From: JANXVR01 sp034667405
GTDB taxonomy: Bacteria; Actinomycetota; UBA4738; HRBIN12
Reading direction: 5' to 3'
DNA length: 64,000 bases
NCBI GenBank assembly: GCA_034667405.1
Contig: JAXDJX010000006.1
Span: 1 to 64,000 of the forward strand
Each line of letters opens with the position of its first letter. The stretch's first letter is position 1. Shown here piece after piece: positions 41,430-49,171 of the stretch. The notes under the pieces were generated by a model. The model was not told the origin of the DNA and ran no database searches. It saw nothing but the letters and a program-made list of their open reading frames with translations. The position numbers were made by a program, and so were the translations under genes.

Positions 41430-42998
41430 GTGGCGCAACAGGACCGACAGGCGCCTGTTCCCTCCTCGTCGGGCGAGGGAACAAAGGCGTGGCAGACACT
41501 GCATACAGCGCGGTCCATGACTGCCTTTGGCCGAGCGTTGTCCCGGGCCGCACAATCCGTGATCGATGCTCCGGGGAGCTCGGTGAGGGTGTGGTGGGCT
41601 GAACAGGGCGAGCCACAGCTCGTGTACGCGACGCCTGACGAGATCGATACCGGATGGTCGGCTCCGGCGATCCGCGCGTCGGCGTTGCGCGACCACACGA
41701 CCCGCATCATCCCGTCACGAACCACCGTCGGAAGCGCCGTCGGGCTGTACGGGCTCTCGAGTGGAAGATCACGTGGCGTGTTGGAGGTGCAGTTGAGCCG
41801 TCTGGCCCTCGAAGAGTCCACGGATGAACTCTCGGCGTTAGCTGCATTCGCGGCACCTCTACCGCCGATGGTGGAGAGCCGGCGTCGGGAGGCGCTCATG
41901 GCGGCAGCGTTCGAACTCGGCAACTCGCTCTCGACATCGATGGCTCCGGACGACGCCGCGCGCAAGGTTGCGAAGTTCCTGGCCCGCGCGTTCGACACGG
42001 CGGTCGTCGTCTGGCGAGCCGACGAAGCGACCGACATGCATCTGGTCGGACAGTCGGGGTTCCCGGTACACGCTCGGGAGACCCTCAACGCGATGCGGGT
42101 CAACCCCCGGTGGGATTCGATGACGCCCGCGGAACGGGCGCTGCAGCGTGCGGCGATCGAGGAGTTGATCGGCGGCTCCGTCGACGTCTATACGGATGAG
42201 CACGTCGTGCTGTTCACCGGCGCCGTCGCGACACCCGAAGCGGTCACCGCCGCCATGGCGACCGCGTTCCTCGTCCATGCCTTGAGCCGTGTAGGCAGCC
42301 GCGTCTTCGAAGCGGCCACCCAGCGGCAACTCGACCTCTCGGTAGCCGTGGTCTCACACGAGATCAGGTCTCCCCTCTTGGGCGTGGAGGGCGCACTCGG
42401 CATCCTCATGGGGCGCGCCACCCTCCCACCAGCAGATCGTGACCTCCTGCGCCGCGCCAGAGGAGAGGTTCGTCGGGTCCTGACGGAAACGAAGCACCTG
42501 CTCGTACCGACCTCGGGACGTGGGGTCTCCACTCGTCGGAGGATGGACCTGTTGGTAGTCACGCGAACGGCACTGAAGATCGCCCGAGAGACCTCGGATG
42601 GTGCCGATGTCGCCGTCCGTGGCGAGCGAGACCTGTTCGTGATCGCCGACGCGGCATCGCTTCGCCGTGCAGTGACCAACATCGTTCGCAACGCGCTCGT
42701 TCATGCCGCCGGCGGCCCGATCAACATCGTGGTCGCGCGCGACGGCGAGCACGGAGTGATCCGCGTCTCCGATGTCGGACCGGGGATCCCTCGCCAGGAG
42801 AGAGACAGCATCTTCGATCCATTCGTGCGAGGAAGTACCGGCCGGAAGGTGGAAGGCTCTGGCCTAGGGCTCTTCGTCGCGAGACTGGCGGTCGAGTCGA
42901 ACGGAGGCTCGCTCACGCTTCGCAGCGGGCCGCGCGGCTCGACGTTCACCATCCGACTACCGCTCGCCGGAAGGGGGCCGTCATCGTCCGCGTCTTGA
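41430..42998 (+). CDS. Soluble sensor histidine kinase
   Basis: 522 residues, no membrane segment. The N-terminal ~300 residues are two GAF-like sensing regions (SVRVWWAEQGEPQLVYATP..., AFDTAVVVWRADEATDMHLVG). The DHp helix carries the phosphoacceptor H310 in VVSHEIRSPLLG. The ATPase domain has an N-box (AVTNIVRNALVHAAGG), a G1 box (VSDVGPGIP), an F-box (IFDPFVRG) and G2 (GSGLGLFVAR). It probably phosphorylates the LuxR-type regulator encoded immediately downstream. GTG 41430 has GGAAGGGG 7 nt upstream and is preferred over ATG 41334. Confidence 0.88.
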   Translation: MAQQDRQAPVPSSSGEGTKAWQTLHTARSMTAFGRALSRAAQSVIDAPGSSVRVWWAEQGEPQLVYATPDEIDTGWSAPAIRASALRDHTTRIIPSRTTVGSAVGLYGLSSGRSRGVLEVQLSRLALEESTDELSALAAFAAPLPPMVESRRREALMAAAFELGNSLSTSMAPDDAARKVAKFLARAFDTAVVVWRADEATDMHLVGQSGFPVHARETLNAMRVNPRWDSMTPAERALQRAAIEELIGGSVDVYTDEHVVLFTGAVATPEAVTAAMATAFLVHALSRVGSRVFEAATQRQLDLSVAVVSHEIRSPLLGVEGALGILMGRATLPPADRDLLRRARGEVRRVLTETKHLLVPTSGRGVSTRRRMDLLVVTRTALKIARETSDGADVAVRGERDLFVIADAASLRRAVTNIVRNALVHAAGGPINIVVARDGEHGVIRVSDVGPGIPRQERDSIFDPFVRGSTGRKVEGSGLGLFVARLAVESNGGSLTLRSGPRGSTFTIRLPLAGRGPSSSAS

Positions 42999-43633
42999 TC
43001 GTCGATGATCAGCGGCTCTTCGCCGACACGATCCGCATCACCCTGGAGTCCGTCGGGATGGAGGTCCTCGAGATCGCGACCGATGGACATCAAGCATTGG
43101 CGATCGTCGAGGCGGAGGAACCCGACGTCGTCCTCATGGATATCGGCCTTCCCGACCGCAGCGGTTTGGCGGTGGGCAGGGACATCATCGACCGATACCC
43201 GGACATCAAAGTGATCGCGTTGACGGCGCTGGATGACCCGAAGGCCGTCGAGGAAGCGCTCCTCCTGGGATTCCACGGCTATGTCACCAAGGACACGCCC
43301 GTCGCGCGCTTCCACCAATCGATCCAGGCCGCGCGGGATGGTCAGGTGGTGGCTCCGCACACGCGACGGCGTCGTGAGTCCGACAGCGTGTCGCTCCTGG
43401 CCCGACAGCTAACCCCGCGCGAGCGGGAGGTCCTGGAACTGATCGTCAAGGGGATGAGCAGTCGGGCGATCGCCACGACGTTGGGCATCAGCCCCAACAC
43501 CTTCCGCACCCATGTGCAGGCCGTTCTGACGAAGCTCCAGGTCCATACCCGGCTGGAGGCGGCGACGTTCGCCGTTCAGCACGGCCTCGTTCCACTTCCG
43601 CAGATCTCGAGGGGTCTCACCTATATGCGTTAG
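42983..43633 (+). CDS. NarL/LuxR-family response regulator (non-standard start likely)
   Basis: Receiver domain (IVDDQRLF, phosphoacceptor D in DVVLMDIGLPD, TAL, K in YVTKDTP) plus a C-terminal LuxR helix-turn-helix (LTPREREVLELIVKGMSSRAIATTLGISPNTFRTHV). The first standard start in frame is TTG 42995, which removes the VRVL half of the first beta-strand and has no ribosome-binding site. ATC 42983 follows AAGGGGG at 5 nt and gives IVRVLIVDDQ, the usual N-terminus, so ATC initiation is plausible; coordinates use it. The gene overlaps the kinase end and is probably its cognate regulator; the targets may be the nearby surface-protein or polysaccharide genes (inference). Confidence 0.85.
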   Translation: MVRVLIVDDQRLFADTIRITLESVGMEVLEIATDGHQALAIVEAEEPDVVLMDIGLPDRSGLAVGRDIIDRYPDIKVIALTALDDPKAVEEALLLGFHGYVTKDTPVARFHQSIQAARDGQVVAPHTRRRRESDSVSLLARQLTPREREVLELIVKGMSSRAIATTLGISPNTFRTHVQAVLTKLQVHTRLEAATFAVQHGLVPLPQISRGLTYMR

Positions 43634-43678
43634 TACTCCCTCATACGTTTATCGCATCACAGGTACTGGATTCGGCCC

Positions 43679-43707
43679 GTGACCCGGCCCCGCTGGACAC
43701 GTAGCGT
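43679..43707 (+). promoter_or_regulatory. Promoter of the second response-regulator gene
   Basis: GTGACC (43679-43684), 17 bp, TAGCGT (43702-43707), close to the potA promoter (TTGACC-N17-TAGGCT). Start near 43714 leaves a short leader with AAAAGGG ahead of ATG 43732. Confidence 0.5.
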
Positions 43708-43731
43708 CATCCATCCAAAAGGGCTGTCGTT

Positions 43732-44409
43732 ATGCAGATATCAACAATCAGAGTGCTACTCGCCGATGAACAGTCGCTCTTCCGTGAAGCGATGCGTAGC
43801 GTCTTGGGCTGTCAAGAGGACGTCGAGGTAGTCGGAGACGTAGGGAATGGGTACGCCGCCGTCTCCGAGATCGAACGCGTGCAGCCCGATGTAGCCGTAG
43901 TAGATGCAGGATTGCAGAACTGCAGCGGTATCCGGGTCGTGGGGATGATCGCCGAGAAACTCCCGACATGTCGCGTCGTCGTCATGTCGGCCGAGGAGGA
44001 CGACGACATCCTCGTGGAGGCCATGTCGGCGGGCGCAAGCGCCTACGTAACGAAGTCCGTTCCTCTCGTCGAACTCATCGAGGCGGTACGGGCAACACAC
44101 CGCGGCGAGACGCTCGTTCCGCCGCTCATGCTAGGCCGATTGCTGCACCGACTCGTACGCCGCCGGCACGAAGCCGATGAGGCCCAGCAGCTGATCTCGA
44201 AGCTCACGCCCCGGGAACATGAAGTGCTCGAGCTCCTCGCGCAGGGGGCCGACAACGAACGGATCGCCATCACGCTCGTCATCTCCCCGCAGACTGCGCG
44301 TACGCACGTCCAGAACATCGTTTCCAAGCTCGGGATGCACTCCAGACTCGAGGCGGCGATGTTCGCCCGCAAGGCCGGAATCGTCGAAGACATCCTCGTT
44401 CTCGACTGA
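43732..44409 (+). CDS. NarL/LuxR-family response regulator
   Basis: 225 residues. In the receiver, the acidic pair is DE (LADEQSLFREAM), with phosphoacceptor D in DVAVVDAGLQNCSG, S in VVVMSAEEDD, and K in YVTKSVPLVEL. The LuxR HTH is LTPREHEVLELLAQGADNERIAITLVISPQTARTHV. It has its own promoter between the kinase operon and the polysaccharide operon, making it the nearest candidate activator of the latter. No dedicated kinase is adjacent apart from the one at 41430-42998. Confidence 0.88.
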   Translation: MQISTIRVLLADEQSLFREAMRSVLGCQEDVEVVGDVGNGYAAVSEIERVQPDVAVVDAGLQNCSGIRVVGMIAEKLPTCRVVVMSAEEDDDILVEAMSAGASAYVTKSVPLVELIEAVRATHRGETLVPPLMLGRLLHRLVRRRHEADEAQQLISKLTPREHEVLELLAQGADNERIAITLVISPQTARTHVQNIVSKLGMHSRLEAAMFARKAGIVEDILVLD

Positions 44410-44566
44410 TCTTCTCACCGTAGTGCGTTCGGCGTAGCTGAATTACGGCGCGGACCGGATGCATCTCGTTTTCGATTACGACATCCTGCGATACCCGGCC
44501 CCCCACAGTCCGAGGAGGGCACCCGACAAACGGGTCTGACTGGCCGGCAACGAGCGGAGGAACGGA

Positions 44567-45889
44567 ATGGAATTAACTGAGGCGTTCGAACGGGTCTTCG
44601 TGCGCCATTGGGTGTTGATCCTGGTGTGTGTGCTGTTGACGACCGCGGGCGCGACGGCTTACGAACTTCAGCAACCCCCCCTCTATAAGGCAAGCGCCCG
44701 GTTCGTTCTCGACGCAAGTGACCCGACGAGCGAGACCGCCGCTCTGGCATTGGCTGACACGGCTAAAGCGCTGGCTACCGCCCCGGCCACGGTGGCGTCC
44801 GCGCTTCGGGGTATCCAAGCGGAACGAGACGCCATAGCGGTCGCCAAACACGTTGCGGTCGTGCCCCTCGGCTCCTCTGGGGTGCTGGTCTTGTCCGTGA
44901 CGGACACCGTTTCTGGTGTCGCTGTTCGATTGGCGGACCAGCTTGTTTCATCCGTTGTCGAAACTCGAAATAATCTCGCCTCCCAGAGCGGGACCGATGC
45001 CATCAGCGAGATCGAGTCAACGATCAAGACAAGCAACGCGGCTATCGACCGCCTCGACGCGGAGATCAACTCCTACAATGCGGGTGATCCGAAGAGAACT
45101 GCCCCGATGCAGGAGCGAAGCGATCTCCTCAAGAAGATCGCTTCGTTGCGCTCTGTCGAATCGAACATCTCGGCGAGCCTTGCTTCGTCCCCCAAAGCTT
45201 CCGTCGTCGATTCGGCAGGCCAGGCAGTTCAGGTCAACGGCTTCACGCTCCCTGCCGCTATCGCCCTCGCGATCGCGCTTGGACTGATCATCGGGGTGAC
45301 GCTCGCTGGCCTCAAAGAGACCTTCTCGCCAACCATCGGTGGACGCGCAGCGTTCTCCCGTGAGGCGGGCGCGCCCTACTTGGGCTCCCTCCCTGCACCC
45401 CCGTGGAAGAACGATGCGAACAACGTCAAACTCGCCGCATCTCGTGTCCGTCTAGCGGCTGCTGCTGCCGCGGTCGACCGTGTCGAGCTGATCGGCGTCG
45501 ACCCGTCGCTGGATCTACGCCCACTTGCGCAGGAGATGTACGCAGCACTTGGGGACCGCGCCCGCTCCGGACCGGAGATCTCCGTCATCGACTCGCCCGA
45601 GGATGCCACTCCCACCTCGCGGACGAAGAACACCCGGCATCGCACGGCCCTGGTCCTGGTGACCCCGGCGGTCGTTCGACGCTCCGCCTTCCAGGCGATC
45701 GAGGACTACCGCTCGCTCGCAGGGATGGATCTCCTGGGCGTCGTCGACTACCGGCGCTACCGCTGGCACTCCGACCGCAAGCGTGGGCAGTCGCTTCCAA
45801 CCATCGAAGGTGTAACCGAAGGCAACCCCCCCGAGCACGATGTCCACCAGGACCAGGTCTCGGCTGAAGAGAAAGTGGTGAACTCGTGA
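44567..45889 (+). CDS. Wzz/chain-length-determinant protein with degenerate BY-kinase-like tail
   Basis: 440 residues. The N-terminal Wzz part has TM1 (WVLILVCVLLTTAGATAY), an extracytoplasmic region with a coiled coil (~130-200, ISEIESTIKTSNAAIDRLDAEINSY), and TM2 (LPAAIALAIALGLIIGVTLAG). The cytoplasmic tail (LGSLPAP..., VELIGVDPSLDLRPLAQEMYAAL, TALVLVTPAVVRRSAFQAIEDYRSLAGMDLLGVVDYRR) follows the order of a bacterial tyrosine kinase but has no Walker A (GPGKST) motif and no C-terminal Tyr cluster. It probably sets polymer length without ATP turnover. GGAGGAACGGA precedes the ATG. First gene of the 15-gene polysaccharide operon; the 157-bp spacer before it shows no clear promoter. Confidence 0.78.
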   Translation: MELTEAFERVFVRHWVLILVCVLLTTAGATAYELQQPPLYKASARFVLDASDPTSETAALALADTAKALATAPATVASALRGIQAERDAIAVAKHVAVVPLGSSGVLVLSVTDTVSGVAVRLADQLVSSVVETRNNLASQSGTDAISEIESTIKTSNAAIDRLDAEINSYNAGDPKRTAPMQERSDLLKKIASLRSVESNISASLASSPKASVVDSAGQAVQVNGFTLPAAIALAIALGLIIGVTLAGLKETFSPTIGGRAAFSREAGAPYLGSLPAPPWKNDANNVKLAASRVRLAAAAAAVDRVELIGVDPSLDLRPLAQEMYAALGDRARSGPEISVIDSPEDATPTSRTKNTRHRTALVLVTPAVVRRSAFQAIEDYRSLAGMDLLGVVDYRRYRWHSDRKRGQSLPTIEGVTEGNPPEHDVHQDQVSAEEKVVNS

Positions 45890-47103
45890 CCGATCTTCTC
45901 CCCCGTACTGATCAACCACGCATCGCGTTCGCGCGGACGTCCTTGGCGCCGGAGGCAGCCGAAGCCGTGGCGGCCGTCCTCGCCTCCGGCTGGTTGACCA
46001 CCGGCCCGCAGGTCCAGGAGTTCGAGACGGAGATGGGCGCCTACCTCGGAGCCGAGGACGCCATCGCCGTCTCGTCGTGCACCGCTGCGATCGAGCTGGC
46101 GCTTCGTGCGCTCCGGTTGCCGCCGGGCTCGAAGGTGCTGGCATCAACGATCACCTTCTGCGGTGCCGTGAATGCCATCCTCCACGCCGGCCTCGTCCCC
46201 GTCCTGGTCGACGTCAACCCGTTCACCCTCATGCCGGACGCCGAGACCACGGCGAAGGCCGTCGCTCGTGCCGGCGGGGTGGACGCGATGACCATCGTTC
46301 ACTTCGCCGGCTACCCGGCTCCGGTGCATGCGATGGCTGAGGCCGCCGGCCTTCCCCTGAACCGCGTTATCGAGGACGCTGCGCATGCCTTCGGTGCGAA
46401 GCTCGGCGACCAGCCCATCGGCACGGTGTCGGGGGCGACCTGCTTCAGTTTCTACGCGACCAAGAACCTTCCGGTCGGCGAAGGCGGCATGGTCACCACC
46501 GCCGACCCCGACATCGCCGAGTCCGTTCGACGTGGCCGTCTGCACGGGATGACGAAGGATGCGTGGGGCCGGTATCTGCCCGGCGCGAACTGGCGCTACA
46601 CCGTCGAGACCCCTGGGCTCAAGGCGAACATGACCGACATCCAGGCTGCGATCGGCCGAGCGCAACTGCCGAAGTTCGACCAGTGGCAGGCGCGACGCCG
46701 AGACCTGGTGGCGCGGTACGACGCCGCGCTCTCCGGCATGGAGGGGTTGCAACTACCCGCTCGTCCGACACAGGACGAGGGCACACATGCCTGGCACCTC
46801 TATGTCCTTCGCGTCGGCGAGGGGTTCTCGGTGACGCGGGACATCTTCATGCAGCAACTCGCTGCGATGGGGGTCGACTGCTCGGTGCACTTCATCCCGT
46901 TGCACACGATGCCGCACATGCGCGATGCCCTCGGCGAGGGCGCTGACCCCGCGTTGTTCCCGGAAGCGGAACGCGCGTTGGAAGAGATCGTCTCGCTTCC
47001 GCTCTACCCCGGACTGAGCGACGACGACGTCGACAGGGTCTGTGCAGCTGTCGCTGAGGTAGCGACGCCCGGCTTCGCCAACAACCAAGGAGGCACTCGA
47101 TGA
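45886..47103 (+). CDS. DegT/DnrJ/EryC1/StrS-family sugar aminotransferase
   Basis: 405-residue fold-type-I PLP enzyme: the SCTAAIELALRAL loop, EDAAHAFGA with the cofactor-binding Asp, the Schiff-base lysine K193 in FYATKNLPVGEGG, and a C-terminal HFIPLHTMPHMRD substrate loop. It aminates a nucleotide-linked keto-sugar for the exopolysaccharide. GTG 45886 overlaps the previous stop (GTGA). Confidence 0.9.
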   Translation: MTDLLPRTDQPRIAFARTSLAPEAAEAVAAVLASGWLTTGPQVQEFETEMGAYLGAEDAIAVSSCTAAIELALRALRLPPGSKVLASTITFCGAVNAILHAGLVPVLVDVNPFTLMPDAETTAKAVARAGGVDAMTIVHFAGYPAPVHAMAEAAGLPLNRVIEDAAHAFGAKLGDQPIGTVSGATCFSFYATKNLPVGEGGMVTTADPDIAESVRRGRLHGMTKDAWGRYLPGANWRYTVETPGLKANMTDIQAAIGRAQLPKFDQWQARRRDLVARYDAALSGMEGLQLPARPTQDEGTHAWHLYVLRVGEGFSVTRDIFMQQLAAMGVDCSVHFIPLHTMPHMRDALGEGADPALFPEAERALEEIVSLPLYPGLSDDDVDRVCAAVAEVATPGFANNQGGTR

Positions 47104-48176
47104 ACGGCAACGGAACGGTCGTGATCCCGGAAGCGACCCAGGATCGGCCTGTACGGAACGTGCTCGTGATCGGCGGTGCCGGCTACGTCGGTTCCGTGAC
47201 GATCGGGAGCCTGTTGGACCGCGGCTTCGCCGTGACCGTCATGGACGCGTTGATGTACGGCGACGACAGCATCCGCGACTACCACGGACGCGAAGGATTC
47301 TCGGTGGTCAAGGGCGACCTTCGGAGCGTGGAGGACATCGTCCGCGCATCGAAGGGGGCCGACGCGATCGTGCATCTCGGGGCCCTCGTTGGGGATCCAG
47401 CATGCGCACACGACGAGACGCTCGCGCGCGCCGTCAACCTGGATGCCACGCGGACCGTCGCCTCGGTGGCGCGAGGGCTAGGGATCTCCCGGCTCCTTTT
47501 CGCATCGACGTGCGGCGTATACGGAGCGAGCGAAGGACTGCTCGATGAGGACTCTCCCCTCGACCCCGTCTCCGTCTACTCCAGGACGAAGCAGGAGTCG
47601 GAGGACATCCTCCTTTCTCAGCCGAGCGAGGGCTTCGCCCCGACCATCCTGCGATTCGGGACGTTCTTCGGGCCGTCCAAGCGGCCCCGGTTCGACCTGG
47701 TGGTCAACGCGCTCGTCGCGAAGGCGCTGCGCGAAGGCGAAGTCACGATCTTCGGTGGCGACCAGTGGCGGCCGTTCCTGCACGTGGCCGATGGAGCCGA
47801 CGCGATCGTCGCGTGCCTCGAGGCGCCGACCGATGTGGTCGGTTACCGCGTCTACAACGTCGGGTCCGACGCCGAGAACCACACGCTGGCCGAACTGGGC
47901 CGGCTGGTGGTCGAGGCCGTACCGGGTTCGACGCTCACGGTCGGACCGGCTGCCAGTGTCGAAGCCAACTACCGGGTGTCGTTCAAGCGGATCCGCGAAG
48001 AACTCGGATTCCTGGCGCCTCGCACCTTGGCCCAGGGCATCTGCGAACTCCGCGACGAGCTCGAACTCGGAGGCATCGGGGACCACGACGATCCTCGGTA
48101 CAGCAACATCAAGTCGCTGCAGGTCGCCGATGCCACTGCGGCACCGTCGCTGCAGCTCGCCGGCGGCGCAGCGTGA
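47100..48176 (+). CDS. NAD-dependent sugar epimerase/dehydratase (extended SDR)
   Basis: 358 residues: Rossmann GGAGYVG near the N-terminus, LGALVGDPA, STCGVYGASEG, catalytic Y-x3-K in VYSRTKQE, and the RPFLHVADGADAI block of UDP-sugar epimerases. It probably makes the nucleotide sugar used by the neighbouring aminotransferase. Overlaps both neighbours by 4 nt. Confidence 0.88.
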   Translation: MNGNGTVVIPEATQDRPVRNVLVIGGAGYVGSVTIGSLLDRGFAVTVMDALMYGDDSIRDYHGREGFSVVKGDLRSVEDIVRASKGADAIVHLGALVGDPACAHDETLARAVNLDATRTVASVARGLGISRLLFASTCGVYGASEGLLDEDSPLDPVSVYSRTKQESEDILLSQPSEGFAPTILRFGTFFGPSKRPRFDLVVNALVAKALREGEVTIFGGDQWRPFLHVADGADAIVACLEAPTDVVGYRVYNVGSDAENHTLAELGRLVVEAVPGSTLTVGPAASVEANYRVSFKRIREELGFLAPRTLAQGICELRDELELGGIGDHDDPRYSNIKSLQVADATAAPSLQLAGGAA

Positions 48177-49171
48177 CCGATCGCACGCTCGGGGTCGGCC
48201 TGGTCACGACGGCGGGTGAATCGGTCGCATATGCGTCCGAGCTCTCCGACGTGACCGAGCTGATCCGAGCGTGCGCGGACGGCACCAGTTCGCAAGGTGA
48301 GTCCCGCACCGGCACGGTTCAGGTCGCCGTCGAAGCGAGCCGGCGGCCGTTCCCGACGGACGGGTGGAGGATGCTCAGTCGGGACGCGTGGGAACGCGAT
48401 AGCACCGTCGTGATCCGGGATGTCTGCACGTCCGGCTTCGACGTCTCCGTTCGTGTTCAGGCCGGTGTCCCCCGGTTCGTGTTCAGGCGGCGTCCGCCGG
48501 CGCGCACGCGCGCGCTGGCGATCGCCGACCCATCCCGTGCGCTGCTCCTGCAGCGGAGCGTGCTGCTGACCTATCCGGCCATGTGGTGGGCGGCAACCCG
48601 CGGAAGGGCTCCGCTCCACGCCGCCTGTCTGTCGACGGGTGACGCCACACCGTTATTGGTCGGACCCAGCGGTTCGGGGAAGACGACGGTCGTTGCGCGG
48701 AACGCCGCCGAAGGCGGGTCGTCCGTGTCGGACAACCTCGTCGTGGGCGACGGCATCACCGCGTGGGGTGTGGTCGAGCCGATACGGACGGATCAGGGCA
48801 CGGGCCGCGCCATGCCGCACGGCCGGCGCGAGGGGCACCTGCCACACCGCGTCTCATCGTTGATCCCCGATCGCGTCGTCGTCCTGCGCCGAGGCGACCA
48901 ACCCGTGGTCCACAGCTGTCCCCCGGAGGACGCGGCTCGGTGGCTCGTCGCCTCGACCTACGGAGCCGGCGAACTCCGCCGCTTCTGGGGATTCGCCGCA
49001 CTCTTGGCGATGGGCATCCCCGAAGGTCCGGCGCATCCGCCCGTCGCTCGCGTCGCCGATCTGTTCGCTCAGTCCTTGACCTGCCTGGATGTGACCGCGT
49101 CCGTGCCGGGTGTGATCGATCTGGCCCTGGAGGCCCGTGAAGGAGACGAGGTGCCGTGGACATCACGGTGA
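48173..49171 (+). CDS. HPr-kinase-like P-loop protein
   Basis: 332 residues. Residues ~1-145 are of unknown fold. Residues ~147-330 resemble the HPrK/P catalytic domain family: APLHAACL, Walker A GPSGSGKTT (164-172), SDNLVVGDG in the place of the HPrK SDDLVLI motif, and a C-terminal helical part. HprK-related kinases of this kind are known in exopolysaccharide and peptide-natural-product loci, with unknown substrates. GTG 48173 overlaps the epimerase stop (GTGA), and the frame upstream belongs to that gene. It overlaps the RtcB-like gene by 16 nt, the longest overlap in the operon, so the two are tightly coupled. A kinase role acting on the RtcB-like partner or on a lipid or sugar is inference. 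Confidence 0.75.
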   Translation: MTDRTLGVGLVTTAGESVAYASELSDVTELIRACADGTSSQGESRTGTVQVAVEASRRPFPTDGWRMLSRDAWERDSTVVIRDVCTSGFDVSVRVQAGVPRFVFRRRPPARTRALAIADPSRALLLQRSVLLTYPAMWWAATRGRAPLHAACLSTGDATPLLVGPSGSGKTTVVARNAAEGGSSVSDNLVVGDGITAWGVVEPIRTDQGTGRAMPHGRREGHLPHRVSSLIPDRVVVLRRGDQPVVHSCPPEDAARWLVASTYGAGELRRFWGFAALLAMGIPEGPAHPPVARVADLFAQSLTCLDVTASVPGVIDLALEAREGDEVPWTSR

